From the NCBI GenBank assembly GCA_012317185.1, contig CP048838.1:2046001-2110000 (forward strand): DNA of 64,000 nt, in the 5' to 3' direction. The position numbers and the translations under genes were made by a program. Of this stretch, positions 1 through 8,681 are shown in pieces. Source of the DNA: [Clostridium] innocuum. Lineage in GTDB: Bacteria; Bacillota_I; Bacilli_A; Erysipelotrichales; Erysipelotrichaceae. The notes beneath the pieces are model-generated. The model was given only the letters and a program-made list of their open reading frames with translations. It had not been told where the DNA came from and did no database searches. The first letter of the stretch is position 1. Every line of letters starts with the position of its first letter.

Positions 1-91
1 GTTGGAAAAGGTAAAGAAGAAGGAACGCAAGGAGGCATTTGCCAATCAGGCGCTATCCGTAATCGATACATACAAAAAGGAGTTTGACTGA
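1..91 (+). CDS. trmFO: C-terminal end of probable TrmFO (tRNA methyltransferase), partial
   Basis: An open frame enters from the left edge (first full codon at base 2) and ends in TGA at 89-91. The 29 visible residues are strongly basic, with the run KVKKKERKEAFANQAL. They resemble the end of the folate-dependent tRNA m5U54 methyltransferase TrmFO, a FAD protein. The stop overlaps the xerC ATG by one base, so the two are co-translated. In Bacillus trmFO (gid) sits directly before xerC (codV), which supports the call. Only the tail is visible, so identity rests mainly on position. Confidence 0.5.
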   Translation, partial: LEKVKKKERKEAFANQALSVIDTYKKEFD

Positions 92-999
92 TGGAGGAAC
101 TGCTTGCGCGGTTTCTGCAGTACATGGATTCCCTCAACAGCGGCAGTGTGCATACACGCGCCGCCTACCAAAGAGATATACGCGAGTTTATCTCTTTTTT
201 GCAGGAAGAGGGAATTGAGGAGCTGCAGGATGCAGATCGCATCATCGTCATGAACTACATTGCCTCTTTGCGTGAGAAGCCCGGGGTCAGCGGAGAAATG
301 AAAAATTCCACGATTGCCCGCAAGCTGTCCTCCCTTCGTTCCTTTTACCGCTATCTGAATGAATATGTGGGAATCACGCAGAATCCGTTTCTGTATTTTA
401 AGACACCGAAGCGCGCCAAGCGGATACCGGAGTTTCTGTTTTATGATGAAATGGATACCTTTTTGAGCAGCTTTGATCTGGACACGCCGGACGGACTGCG
501 GGATCGTGCGATGTTTGAGCTGATGTATGCCTGCGGTCTGCGGGTCAGTGAAGCGGCCTCCCTTCGGTTATACGATATCGATCTGCACGATCGCATCCTC
601 ACCATACACGGTAAGGGAAACAAGCAGCGCATTGTTCCCTTTTATGCGCTGGCAGGAGAGTTGCTGGAGCACTATCTTCAGGAGGTGCGTCCACAATGGA
701 TGAAGGAGGAACACGATATCGTGTTCATCAATCAGCGGGGGAAGGGGCTGACCACGCGCGGCATACAGTACCGCATGCAGCTGGCCGCTGATACCTGTTC
801 GCTTTCCGTGCATGTGCATCCGCATATGTTCCGGCATTCCTTTGCGACGCATCTTTTGGATAACGGTGCCGACCTGCGTGTGGTACAGGAGCTGCTGGGA
901 CATGCATCGCTATCGACAACGCAGGTATATGTCCATGTGACACAGGAGCGGCTGAAGAAGGCCTACACGCATGCACACCCGCGTGCACAAGAAAAGTAA
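91..999 (+). CDS. xerC: Tyrosine recombinase XerC/CodV type
   Basis: Site-specific recombinase of 302 aa that resolves chromosome dimers at dif, acting in the cytoplasm on DNA near division. The N-terminal SAM-like core-binding domain covers about residues 1-90 and the catalytic domain about 105-295. All catalytic residues are visible: Arg in ACGLRVSEA, Lys in GKGNKQR, HxxR in HMFRHSFATH (about 245-248), His in LLGHAS (about 271) and the nucleophilic Tyr in TTQVYVHVT (about 280). The length is normal. The start overlaps the upstream stop as TGATG. Its place after trmFO and before rpsB favours XerC over XerD. The hslV-hslU-codY genes that separate xerC from rpsB in Bacillus are absent here. 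Confidence 0.9.
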   Translation: MEELLARFLQYMDSLNSGSVHTRAAYQRDIREFISFLQEEGIEELQDADRIIVMNYIASLREKPGVSGEMKNSTIARKLSSLRSFYRYLNEYVGITQNPFLYFKTPKRAKRIPEFLFYDEMDTFLSSFDLDTPDGLRDRAMFELMYACGLRVSEAASLRLYDIDLHDRILTIHGKGNKQRIVPFYALAGELLEHYLQEVRPQWMKEEHDIVFINQRGKGLTTRGIQYRMQLAADTCSLSVHVHPHMFRHSFATHLLDNGADLRVVQELLGHASLSTTQVYVHVTQERLKKAYTHAHPRAQEK

Positions 1000-1007
1000 A
1001 AAAACTA

Positions 1008-1035
1008 TTGAAAAGAACAATGAATGTGATATAAT
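1008..1035 (+). promoter_or_regulatory. Sigma-A promoter of rpsB
   Basis: TTGAAA at 1008-1013 and TATAAT at 1030-1035 are separated by 16 bases. The pair starts only 8 bases after the xerC stop. It gives a leader of about 130 bases in front of rpsB. Confidence 0.8.
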
Positions 1036-1041
1036 AAACAA

Positions 1042-1165
1042 CGGTGCGAACACGCACACTACACACATCATGGATTCGGCAGCCCGTGCTTCGAGACGCA
1101 GTGTATGCGTCAATGACAAGTTGCTGCCGCGTGGAAGTGATGGAGGCGTAACGGAAAGTGAGGAT
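1042..1165 (+). ncRNA. Structured rpsB leader, probable S2 autoregulatory element
   Basis: The leader between the promoter and the rpsB ATG folds by eye into several helices. A 5' hairpin pairs GTGCG 1044-1048 with CGCAC 1053-1057. A long-range stem pairs CGGCAGC 1077-1083 with GCTGCCG 1123-1129. An inner stem pairs GACGCA 1095-1100 with TGCGTC 1106-1111. No intrinsic terminator is present, so control would be at translation. Ribosomal protein S2 leaders are known in Firmicutes. The match to that class is inference; the pairings are seen directly. Confidence 0.6.
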
Positions 1166-1170
1166 ATATC

Positions 1171-2124
1171 ATGTCAGTAGTAACAATGAGAAAATTATTG
1201 GAATCTGGTGTACATTTCGGTCATCAGACTCGCAGATGGAACCCAAAAATGAAACCAAACATCTATGCAAGCAGAAACGGTGTTTACATCATCAATCTGG
1301 AGAAAACTCTGGAACAGCTGGACACTGCATATGCGGCAATGAAAGATATCGCTGAAAAAGGCGGAAAGGTACTGTTCGTAGGTACGAAGAAACAGGCACA
1401 GGCTGTGGTTGTTGAGGAAGCGCTTCGCTCCGGAAGCTTCTTTGTAAATCAGAGATGGCTGGGTGGTCTGTTAACAAACTACCGTACGATTCAGAAACGT
1501 GTAAAACGTCTTGTTGAAATCGAAGAGATGGAAGCAAACGGAACACTGGACCTGTACCCTAAGAAAGAAATCGCACAGGTGAAGAAGCAGAAGGCTCGTC
1601 TGGAAAACTTCCTGGGCGGAATCAAGGAAATGAAGAAGCTGCCAAACGCAATCTTCGTTATTGATCCAAAAGAAGAACACAATGCTGTTGCAGAGGCTAA
1701 GAAGCTGGGAATCCCTGTATTTGCAATGGTGGATACAAACTGTGACCCTGAAACAGTCGATTACCCGATTGCTTCCAATGATGATGCAATCCGTTCCGTA
1801 AAACTGATTACAACTCTGATGGCAGATGCTATTGTAGAAGCTAAGGGTGGTCTGTTAAGCGTTGCTCACAATATTGATGAGAACGAAAACGATGTAACGA
1901 TGAAGGATGTTATCATCAATGTGGAAGAGCAGATTGCAGAAAACGAAAGACGTCGTCGTCAGAGAAACGAGGAACGTCGTAACCGTCGTCCTTATGACCG
2001 TAACCGTAACGGACGCAATGCAAAGGCTCCTTACCAGAGACGTGAAAACGTACGACCTGCTGCAGACAGCAGACCGGCGAATAACGATTCCGCAAGAAGT
2101 GAAGCACCTAAGACTGCTGAATAA
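1171..2124 (+). CDS. rpsB: 30S ribosomal protein S2 with long basic tail
   Basis: Ribosomal protein S2 of the small subunit. The conserved start (TMRKLLESGVHFGHQT) and the RWLGGLLTNYRTIQKR and IDPKEEHNAVAEA blocks are plain. The protein is 317 aa, while bacterial S2 is usually about 230-260. The extra stretch from about residue 250 is low-complexity and rich in Arg, Asn and Glu (for example ERRRRQRNEERRNRRPYDR). The ATG at 1171 follows GGAAAGTGAGG. tsf follows after 36 bases and is co-transcribed, as in most bacteria. Expression is probably set by the structured leader. The tail may contact rRNA or be a lineage extension; its role is unknown. Confidence 0.97.
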   Translation: MSVVTMRKLLESGVHFGHQTRRWNPKMKPNIYASRNGVYIINLEKTLEQLDTAYAAMKDIAEKGGKVLFVGTKKQAQAVVVEEALRSGSFFVNQRWLGGLLTNYRTIQKRVKRLVEIEEMEANGTLDLYPKKEIAQVKKQKARLENFLGGIKEMKKLPNAIFVIDPKEEHNAVAEAKKLGIPVFAMVDTNCDPETVDYPIASNDDAIRSVKLITTLMADAIVEAKGGLLSVAHNIDENENDVTMKDVIINVEEQIAENERRRRQRNEERRNRRPYDRNRNGRNAKAPYQRRENVRPAADSRPANNDSARSEAPKTAE

Positions 2125-2160
2125 TCAGAAAAACATAAGAATATAAATGGAGGAAAGATC

Positions 2161-3048
2161 ATGATCACTGCTGCATTAGTAAAAGAATTACGTGAAAAAA
2201 CAGGCGCAGGAATGATGGACTGCAAAAAGGCTCTGACAGAGTGTGATGGCGACATCGCAAAGTCTATCGACTGGCTGCGTGAAAAGGGTATTGCAAAGGC
2301 TGCCAAGAAGAACGACCGTATCGCTGCAGAAGGTCTGACACGCGTTGGTGTGGAAGGCAACACCGGAGTTATTTTCGAGGTAAACTCTGAAACGGACTTC
2401 GTTGCAAAGAACGAACAGTTCCTGGAGCTGCTGGAAACAGTTAAGAATGCACTGATTTCCAACAAGCCTGCGGATCTGGATGCTGCACTGGCTTGCACGG
2501 TGAACGGTGAAACCATTGCGGATCTGGTAACAACTGCGACAGCCACGATCGGAGAAAAAATCTCTCTGCGCCGTATGGCTGTAGTTGAAAAGGCGGACGA
2601 TGAAGTATTTGCTTCCTACATGCACATGGGCGGAAAGATTTCTGCGCTGGCTGTATTAAAGGGTGCGGATGAAAAAGTCGCTAAGGATATGGCAATGCAG
2701 ATTGCAAGTATGAATCCGCAGTATGTCTCTCGTGATGACATGCCGGTTGAGGTTGTTGAACACGAGCGTAAGGTACAGACTGAAATCGTGAAAAACGATG
2801 AGAAGCTGGCCAGCAAACCGGAAAAGGTTCTTGCCGGAATCATCGAAGGAAAGGTTTCCAAGAATCTGAAGGACGCTTGTCTGGTTGAACAGGAATTTTT
2901 CCTGAATCCTGACCAGAAGGTAGGACAGTATCTGAAGGAACATGCTTCTACTGTCGCAAGCTTTATTCGTTACGCAGTAGGTGAAGGAATCGAAAAACGT
3001 GAAGATAACTTTGCTGAAGAAGTAATGAGCCAGGCATTTGGTAAATAG
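2161..3048 (+). CDS. tsf: Translation elongation factor Ts
   Basis: Guanine-nucleotide exchange factor that recycles EF-Tu-GDP to EF-Tu-GTP in the cytoplasm. It is 295 aa, the usual length. The N-terminal UBA-like helix region reads VKELREKTGAGMMDCKKAL, and the EF-Tu contact motif TDFVAKNEQF lies near residue 80. The ATG at 2161 follows GGAGGAAAG. It is the second gene of the rpsB-tsf unit and is closed by an intrinsic terminator overlapping its stop codon. Confidence 0.97.
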   Translation: MITAALVKELREKTGAGMMDCKKALTECDGDIAKSIDWLREKGIAKAAKKNDRIAAEGLTRVGVEGNTGVIFEVNSETDFVAKNEQFLELLETVKNALISNKPADLDAALACTVNGETIADLVTTATATIGEKISLRRMAVVEKADDEVFASYMHMGGKISALAVLKGADEKVAKDMAMQIASMNPQYVSRDDMPVEVVEHERKVQTEIVKNDEKLASKPEKVLAGIIEGKVSKNLKDACLVEQEFFLNPDQKVGQYLKEHASTVASFIRYAVGEGIEKREDNFAEEVMSQAFGK

Positions 3049-3072
3049 GACACTCTTTGTGTCCTTTTTTTA
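3047..3072 (+). terminator. Intrinsic terminator of rpsB-tsf
   Basis: AGGACAC (3047-3053) pairs with GTGTCCT (3059-3065) around a TCTTT loop. A T-run follows. The stem overlaps the tsf stop codon. Confidence 0.85.
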
Positions 3073-3247
3073 AGGAAAGGCAACGTAAACAAATACAGAG
3101 AAGCAGACGGGTGTGCTTGTGACAACATTTATAAAATGGAAAAAAACAGCACATTCCTCTTCCTTTTTGAAAGCTTTTTCTTTATAATAAGAACGAAAGG
3201 ATTTCATAATCCATACATACGAAAAAATGATAAAGGTGGACGTAATT

Positions 3248-3961
3248 ATGTACAAACGAGTATTGCTGAAATTAAGCGGAGAAGCATTGTCCTCTCCGGG
3301 GAATTCCTTTGATCCCAAAATTCTTGCTTCCCTGGCAAAGGAACTGAAACAGGTGCATGAGCTTGGTGTGGATCTGGCAATCGTTGTCGGCGGGGGAAAT
3401 TTCATCCGCGGCAAGATGGCGGAAACCATGGGTATCGAACGTGTGCAGGCAGACTATATGGGGATGCTGGCAACTGTAATCAATGCACTGGCAGTACAGA
3501 GTGCGCTGGAGCAGGAAGGTGTTCCTACCCGTGTACAGACAGCGATTGAAATGCAGAAGGTTGCTGAACCGTTTATTGTGCGTCGTGCAAACCGTCATTT
3601 GGAAAAAAGCCGTGTTGTCATCTTTGGTGCCGGAACAGGAAATCCATATTTCTCAACGGATACCACAGCAGCTCTTCGTGCGAGCGAAATCGGAGCCGAT
3701 GTGATTCTGATGGCAAAAAACGGCGTGGACGGTGTTTACAACGCGGATCCGAAGATCAATCCGGATGCAGTAAAATATGACACGCTTACGTATATGGACC
3801 TAATTCAGGAGGGGCTGGCTGTCATGGATACGACAGCTACCAGCATGTGCATGGACAATGACATCGATCTGGTGGTGTTCAATATGAATGAGCACGGCAA
3901 TATCCTGAAGGCTGTACAGGGGGATATTACGGGAACCGTTATCACAAAGGAAAGGAAGTAA
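3248..3961 (+). CDS. pyrH: UMP kinase
   Basis: Hexameric bacterial UMP kinase (amino-acid-kinase fold) that phosphorylates UMP to UDP with ATP in pyrimidine synthesis. Family marks are LLKLSGEAL at the N-terminus, VVGGGNFIRGK, ATVINALAVQ and the DTTAALRA region. I choose the ATG at 3248 (237 aa) because AAAGGTGG lies 8 bases upstream; a longer frame from 3227 has no good ribosome site. frr follows 4 bases after the stop, so the two are co-translated. A TATAAT at 3183 could be the -10 element, but no matching -35 was found. Confidence 0.96.
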   Translation: MYKRVLLKLSGEALSSPGNSFDPKILASLAKELKQVHELGVDLAIVVGGGNFIRGKMAETMGIERVQADYMGMLATVINALAVQSALEQEGVPTRVQTAIEMQKVAEPFIVRRANRHLEKSRVVIFGAGTGNPYFSTDTTAALRASEIGADVILMAKNGVDGVYNADPKINPDAVKYDTLTYMDLIQEGLAVMDTTATSMCMDNDIDLVVFNMNEHGNILKAVQGDITGTVITKERK

Positions 3962-3965
3962 TACT

Positions 3966-4508
3966 ATGGAAATCTTAAATCATGCGGAAGAAAAAATGAA
4001 GAAGGCTGTAGCCGTACTGGAGGAGGATCTGAAAACGATTCGTACCGGTATAGCACACGCATCTCTGCTTGACCATGTGCAGTTTGAATATTATGGAAGC
4101 CCGACACCGATCAATCAGGTGGCATCCGTTAAGGTTGTTGAGGGACGTCAGCTTGTCATCAAGCCGTATGACCGCGGCACGCTGAAGGACATTGAACGTG
4201 CGATTCAGACAAGCGATACCGGTCTTGTTCCACAGAGTGATGGAGAAGTTATTCGTCTTAATGTTCCAGCGCTGACAGAGGAGCGCCGTAAGGAGCTGGC
4301 AAAATCCGCTCATAAAATGGGAGAGGAAGCAAAAATCGCTATCCGTAATATCCGTCGTGATGCAAATGATGCAGTGAAGAAGGATAAAGAGCTGACAGAG
4401 GACCTGAAGAAGGATGCACAGGAGAAAATCCAGAAGCTGACGGATAAAATCGGAAAGTCCATTGATTCTGCTGTGGATACAAAAGCAAAGGAAATCATGA
4501 AGGTTTAA
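3966..4508 (+). CDS. frr: Ribosome recycling factor
   Basis: RRF splits post-termination ribosomes together with EF-G. It is 180 aa, close to the family norm of about 185. Visible blocks are ILNHAEEKMKKAVAVLEEDL, the hinge-region sequence EYYGSPTPINQVA and the basic helix LTEERRKELAK. It follows pyrH by 4 bases, the standard pyrH-frr pair. A moderate terminator hairpin follows. Confidence 0.97.
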   Translation: MEILNHAEEKMKKAVAVLEEDLKTIRTGIAHASLLDHVQFEYYGSPTPINQVASVKVVEGRQLVIKPYDRGTLKDIERAIQTSDTGLVPQSDGEVIRLNVPALTEERRKELAKSAHKMGEEAKIAIRNIRRDANDAVKKDKELTEDLKKDAQEKIQKLTDKIGKSIDSAVDTKAKEIMKV

Positions 4509-4517
4509 ACACATACA

Positions 4518-4548
4518 GGAGATGTCTGGCAAGCAGCATCTCTTTTCT
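4518..4548 (+). terminator. Probable terminator after frr
   Basis: GAGATG (4519-4524) pairs with CATCTC (4537-4542) across a 12-base loop, followed by TTTTCTT. The stem is short, so termination may be partial. Confidence 0.5.
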
Positions 4549-4620
4549 TGTGCCATATGTAAAAAAAGGGAATCAAATTCAGCTGTATAGCTGTAAAAGT
4601 ATGGTAGTTCATGGAAAGTA

Positions 4621-4629
4621 TGGTATAAT
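4621..4629 (+). promoter_or_regulatory. Extended -10 promoter of uppS
   Basis: TGG directly followed by TATAAT (4624-4629) forms an extended -10. No good -35 lies 17 bases upstream. It is about 50 bases before the uppS ATG. Confidence 0.6.
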
Positions 4630-4679
4630 AATTCTGTTCTGATGAACACGCGATAATGATTGTAGGAGGATGAATCCTT

Positions 4680-5384
4680 ATGGATACAAGAATCATACCG
4701 CAGCACATTGCCATCATCATGGATGGAAATGGACGCTGGGCTAAGAAACGAGGTCTGCCGAGAACTGCCGGACATAAGCAGGGCGCGGAAAATATAAGAA
4801 AAATCGCCATCGCATGCAATACGATGGGAGTGAAAGCACTGACCTGCTATGCGTTTTCCACGGAGAACTGGAAACGTCCGCAGGATGAGGTTGATTATCT
4901 GTGCAAGCTTCCGAAGCTTTTTTTTAACCGCTATCTTGCAGAGCTGAAAAAGAATAATATCAAGGTAACCTTTCTCGGGGAAATCGAACGCTTCCCGGAT
5001 GAGACACGCCGTGTCATTACCACAGCCGTTGAGCAGACGCAGGAGAACACGGGGCTGATTCTCTGTCTGGCTGTCAATTACGGTTCCCGCCGTGAAATCA
5101 CATTGGCCGCGCAGAGATATGCACAGGATGTACAGCAGGGGAAGGTGAGCCCGGAAATCGACGAGGATGCTTTTGGCAGCTATATGATGACAGCGGATAT
5201 GCCGGAGCTGGATTTGATGATCCGCACGAGTGGAGAGCTGCGTATCAGCAATTTTCTGCTTTGGCAGCTGGCCTATGCGGAGCTTATATTCACACCGGTG
5301 GCCTGGCCGGATTTCTCACAGGAGGAGCTGAATAGAGCCATCGATGAATTTAATCACAGAAACCGCAGATTTGGAGGTCTGTAA
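4680..5384 (+). CDS. uppS: Undecaprenyl diphosphate synthase (cis-prenyltransferase)
   Basis: Adds eight isopentenyl units to farnesyl diphosphate to make the C55 carrier lipid for cell-wall synthesis. The 234-aa protein shows IIMDGNGRWAKKRG with the catalytic Asp near residue 17, then a TAGHKQG stretch, CYAFSTENWKRP, and the C-terminal RTSGELRISNFLLWQ block. The ATG at 4680 has TAGGAGG 12 bases upstream. It begins the uppS-cdsA-dxr-rseP operon and ends one base before the cdsA ATG. Confidence 0.96.
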   Translation: MDTRIIPQHIAIIMDGNGRWAKKRGLPRTAGHKQGAENIRKIAIACNTMGVKALTCYAFSTENWKRPQDEVDYLCKLPKLFFNRYLAELKKNNIKVTFLGEIERFPDETRRVITTAVEQTQENTGLILCLAVNYGSRREITLAAQRYAQDVQQGKVSPEIDEDAFGSYMMTADMPELDLMIRTSGELRISNFLLWQLAYAELIFTPVAWPDFSQEELNRAIDEFNHRNRRFGGL

Positions 5385-5385
5385 T

Positions 5386-6159
5386 ATGAAGACCAGGATT
5401 ATTACAGCGCTGCTGATCATCCTCTGCGTAGTCCCGCCACTGGTATACGGCGGCTGGCTGATTGATCTGCTGATTGCGTTTATTATTGTTGCAGGCGGCA
5501 TTGAGCTGCTGAATCTAAAGGAACAGGATGCAAAATGGCCTCTGGGAATCAAGACACTTGCGATTGTGGCAGTCTTTGTACTGGTTTTAAGCGATGAACG
5601 GCTGCATGTTGCCTTGCTTGGTGTCTCAGCACTTATCTTTTTATCCATACCGGTATTCACAGATCGCTTTCATGCCAAGGATGGCTTCCTGTGTATTGCC
5701 TATGTGACGTTCTTCTTTGCAATCGCACGCTGCTTTCTGCATATTTACGGAACCAATCGCATGTATGTGTGGTTTATCATCATCGCCACCTATGCGTGTG
5801 ATACCGCTGCGTATTTCTGCGGACGGTTTTTAGGGAAGCATAAGCTGAATGTACGTATTTCTCCAAAAAAGACATGGGAGGGCTCCATTGGCGGGTGGCT
5901 TTTCGGCGCTCTGTTATCCTTTGCCTTTGCCTGGTTTATGATCGATACGATGACGCCGCTTCAGATGATGATTGCTTCCGCAATTCTGACGGTGACCGGA
6001 CAGATTGGTGATCTTGCGTTCAGCGCTATTAAGCGCAACTTCGGTATTAAGGATTTTTCCGATCTGCTGCCTGGACATGGCGGTGTGCTGGATCGGGTGG
6101 ATTCTCTTGTCTTTAATTTTATTTGTTTTGATCTGATACTGGTGGTGTTGATGTTATGA
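5386..6159 (+). CDS. cdsA: Phosphatidate cytidylyltransferase
   Basis: Integral membrane enzyme making CDP-diacylglycerol from phosphatidate and CTP, the entry to phospholipid head-group synthesis. Multiple membrane helices are visible, starting with IITALLIILCVVPPLV. The C-terminal CDP-DAG synthase signature includes SAIKRNFGIKD and LLPGHGGVLDRVDSL. I start at the ATG at 5386 (257 aa), which has TTGGAGGT inside the end of uppS. An upstream ATG at 5344 would lie deep in uppS and lacks a site. The stop overlaps the dxr start. Confidence 0.95.
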   Translation: MKTRIITALLIILCVVPPLVYGGWLIDLLIAFIIVAGGIELLNLKEQDAKWPLGIKTLAIVAVFVLVLSDERLHVALLGVSALIFLSIPVFTDRFHAKDGFLCIAYVTFFFAIARCFLHIYGTNRMYVWFIIIATYACDTAAYFCGRFLGKHKLNVRISPKKTWEGSIGGWLFGALLSFAFAWFMIDTMTPLQMMIASAILTVTGQIGDLAFSAIKRNFGIKDFSDLLPGHGGVLDRVDSLVFNFICFDLILVVLML

Positions 6160-7322
6160 AAAAAATAATGCTGCTTGGTGCCAGCGGAAGTATTGGCACC
6201 CAGACTCTGGATGTGGTAAAGCATCATAGTTCTGAATTTGAAATCATAGGATTAAGTGTCGGCTATAATATGAAAAAGCTGGCAGAGATATTGGATGCCC
6301 TGCCAAAGGTGCGTCAAGTCTGCGTGGCGCAGGAAGCGGATATGGAGGATATGCAGAAACGCTATCCCAGCCATTCCTTCTGCTTTGGCGATGCCGGACT
6401 GAAGCAGCTTGCCGCAAATCCGGATTACGATGTTCTGGTGAATGCGGTCGTCGGCTTTCGCGGACTTGTACCGACACTGACAGCCATTGAGCATCACAAG
6501 ACGGTAGCCCTTGCCAACAAGGAGAGTCTGGTTGCCGGGGGACCGCTGGTAAAGCGTGCCCTAAAAGAGCATCCGGTTGCGCTGTATCCCATTGACTCCG
6601 AGCATTCCGCAATCTTCCAGTGCCTGCAGGGGAATGCGCTGAAAGAGGTCGATAAGCTGATTATTACGGCAAGCGGGGGAAGCTTTCGTGACCGCAGCCG
6701 TGCTGAACTTGCGGATGTCACCGTAAAGGAGGCCCTGCAGCATCCCAACTGGGACATGGGCGGACGCATTACCATTGATTCCGCTACCATGATGAACAAG
6801 GGCTTTGAGGTGATCGAAGCACATTATCTGTTTGATATTCCTTACGATGCAATCGATGTGGTGATCCATCGCGAGAGTATTATCCATTCCATGGTGCAGT
6901 ATCGTGACCATGCGATCATGGCACAGCTGGGAACAGCAGACATGCGCCTGCCAATTCAGTATGCATTATCGTATCCCTCCCGTCTGGAAATGAAAAATGC
7001 CGAGCCGTTTGACTTTCAGCGGACCTTTGCACTTCATTTTACGCCTGCCAGCGAGGAGCGCTATCCTCTGCTGAAGCTGGCCTTTGCGGTTGGCAGAAAA
7101 GAAGGAAACCTGGGCGCAGTTATGAATAGTGCGGATGAGGAGGCCGTTGCGTTGTTCCTCGATGGGAAAATCGGTTTTCTGGATATCGAGCGCTATATTA
7201 TAAAGGCAGTGGAAGCTGCTGCATACATCGCGCATCCTTCTCTGGAAGAGGTTATAGAGAGTGATGCCTGGGCACGGGAATTCGTGCACAGGGCGTGGAA
7301 AGGAGGAATGTGTACGGTATGA
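6156..7322 (+). CDS. dxr: 1-deoxy-D-xylulose 5-phosphate reductoisomerase
   Basis: NADPH-dependent enzyme of the MEP isoprenoid route, making 2-C-methyl-D-erythritol 4-phosphate, the feedstock for UppS. The 388-aa protein has the Rossmann motif LLGASGSIGTQTLDV, the ANKESLVAGG loop, the ASGGSFRDRSRAEL flexible loop and the metal-site region MNKGFEVIEAHYLF. It overlaps cdsA by 4 bases and its TGA overlaps the rseP ATG, so the operon is tightly coupled. Confidence 0.97.
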   Translation: MKKIMLLGASGSIGTQTLDVVKHHSSEFEIIGLSVGYNMKKLAEILDALPKVRQVCVAQEADMEDMQKRYPSHSFCFGDAGLKQLAANPDYDVLVNAVVGFRGLVPTLTAIEHHKTVALANKESLVAGGPLVKRALKEHPVALYPIDSEHSAIFQCLQGNALKEVDKLIITASGGSFRDRSRAELADVTVKEALQHPNWDMGGRITIDSATMMNKGFEVIEAHYLFDIPYDAIDVVIHRESIIHSMVQYRDHAIMAQLGTADMRLPIQYALSYPSRLEMKNAEPFDFQRTFALHFTPASEERYPLLKLAFAVGRKEGNLGAVMNSADEEAVALFLDGKIGFLDIERYIIKAVEAAAYIAHPSLEEVIESDAWAREFVHRAWKGGMCTV

Positions 7323-8377
7323 GCAATATAGTAAATATTATTTATTTTATTCTGATTCTGAGTGTTATCATTATCGTTCATGAGCTGGGACATCTGATTG
7401 CTGCCAAGCGTTTCGGTGTCTACTGCAAGGAATTTTCTATCGGTATGGGCCCTGTTGTTTATCAGAAGCAGATCGGTGAAACTGCATGGTCCATCCGTGC
7501 TCTTCCGATTGGCGGCTTTGTGGCGATGGCCGGAGAAGAGGATGATGATGAGGCAGAGGAACTGGATATTCCATATGAGCGCACATTAAACGGCATCAAG
7601 CCGTGGAAGCAGATCGTTGTTATGGCGGCAGGAGCTGTCATGAATGTCCTGCTGGCGTGGGTGCTGTTTATTGGCATTACCGCGTATCAGGGTGCTGTCA
7701 GTGTCCCGGGAAAGGCACTGGTTGCCTCAGTACAGGAGAATTCCGCAGCAGAGAAGGGTGGAATGAAGGCCGGGGATGAAATCATCCGTGTGAAGAACGG
7801 TAATGAGGTTCTGGAGCCGAAGACCTTCAACGATGTTGTAGAATTTATCCAGTATTATAATGGTGATACGGAATTTACCGTATTGCGGGATGGGAAGCAG
7901 GTAACGCTGCATTTCACACCAACGTATGTCAAGGATGAAAGTAAGTATATTCTCGGGGTTCTTCAGCAAAATGAAATCAAAGAGATTTCACTGCTGGAAT
8001 CCATACCATACGGTACAGAAAAAATGGTAGATTCAGTAACGACTATTTTTGAATCCCTTGGAAAGCTGGTACAGGGTGTCGGCTTGAAAAATCTGAGCGG
8101 GCCTGTCGGTATCTATCAGGTAACGGCCCAGATCACGCAGACCGGTCTGCTGTCAACGATTGCACTGATTGGACTGCTTTCTGTCAACGTCGGCATTTTC
8201 AACCTGCTGCCGATACCGATTCTGGATGGTGGACGTATTTTTATCGTTTTGATTGAAACCCTCATCGGGCGTAAGCTGAACGAGCGTATACAAAGTGCCA
8301 TCATGATGGCCGGTCTGCTGATGATTGTCGGTATTATGGTTCTGGCAACCTGGAATGATATATCGCGTCTGTTTTAA
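7319..8377 (+). CDS. rseP: Site-2 metalloprotease RseP/RasP (M50)
   Basis: Intramembrane zinc protease that cuts anti-sigma factors and other membrane substrates. The catalytic HELGH lies in the first membrane helix, a PDZ domain covers about residues 125-210, and the third zinc-ligand region reads LLPIPILDGGR near the C-terminus. About 352 aa. I take the ATG at 7319, which overlaps the dxr stop (ATGA); a GTG at 7310 closer to AAGGAGG is an alternative. In Bacillus proS and polC follow; here the operon ends at a terminator. Confidence 0.93.
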   Translation: MSNIVNIIYFILILSVIIIVHELGHLIAAKRFGVYCKEFSIGMGPVVYQKQIGETAWSIRALPIGGFVAMAGEEDDDEAEELDIPYERTLNGIKPWKQIVVMAAGAVMNVLLAWVLFIGITAYQGAVSVPGKALVASVQENSAAEKGGMKAGDEIIRVKNGNEVLEPKTFNDVVEFIQYYNGDTEFTVLRDGKQVTLHFTPTYVKDESKYILGVLQQNEIKEISLLESIPYGTEKMVDSVTTIFESLGKLVQGVGLKNLSGPVGIYQVTAQITQTGLLSTIALIGLLSVNVGIFNLLPIPILDGGRIFIVLIETLIGRKLNERIQSAIMMAGLLMIVGIMVLATWNDISRLF

Positions 8378-8390
8378 CATATCGTATTGT

Positions 8391-8430
8391 AAAAGGAAGC
8401 AGTTAAAATTCTGCTTCCTTTTATCTTCTT
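8391..8430 (+). terminator. Intrinsic terminator after rseP
   Basis: A perfect 12-bp stem pairs 8391-8402 with 8411-8422 around an 8-base loop and runs into a T-rich stretch. Confidence 0.85.
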
Positions 8431-8681
8431 TTTCGGCTTTGCAATCAAAGTCTTGCAGACGTTGCAGAATAGATTTATAGTATAGATAGATAGGATGTAC
8501 CGCAGAGCTTTTCCTGATTATGGAAGTGCAGTCTTTCCACCCTGATTAACATGAAGAATGACGGGGATCATCGTGTATTGATAACAGAAAGGCAAGCAGG
8601 GGAAAGCGTAGGCGGTGTTTGAACATGGCCGGTGCCTGTTGGACGGCTCCGGTTAGGGCAGAGAGTGAAAGGGGAAGTGAA
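8431..8681. other. Intergenic stretch without recognised gene
   Basis: About 250 bases between the rseP terminator and the next gene. A TATAG-like run near 8475-8490 could hold a promoter, but no convincing -35/-10 pair was found. No RNA gene or repeat was recognised. Confidence 0.4.

Noticed and set aside
3183..3188. TATAAT before pyrH
   Set aside because: The nearest TTGAAA is only 10 bases upstream, so it cannot pair as a normal -35.
3975..4775. 266-codon minus-strand frame opposite frr and uppS
   Set aside because: It is antisense to two certain genes, has no ribosome site and its sequence is low-complexity Cys/His/Leu, as expected of a shadow frame.
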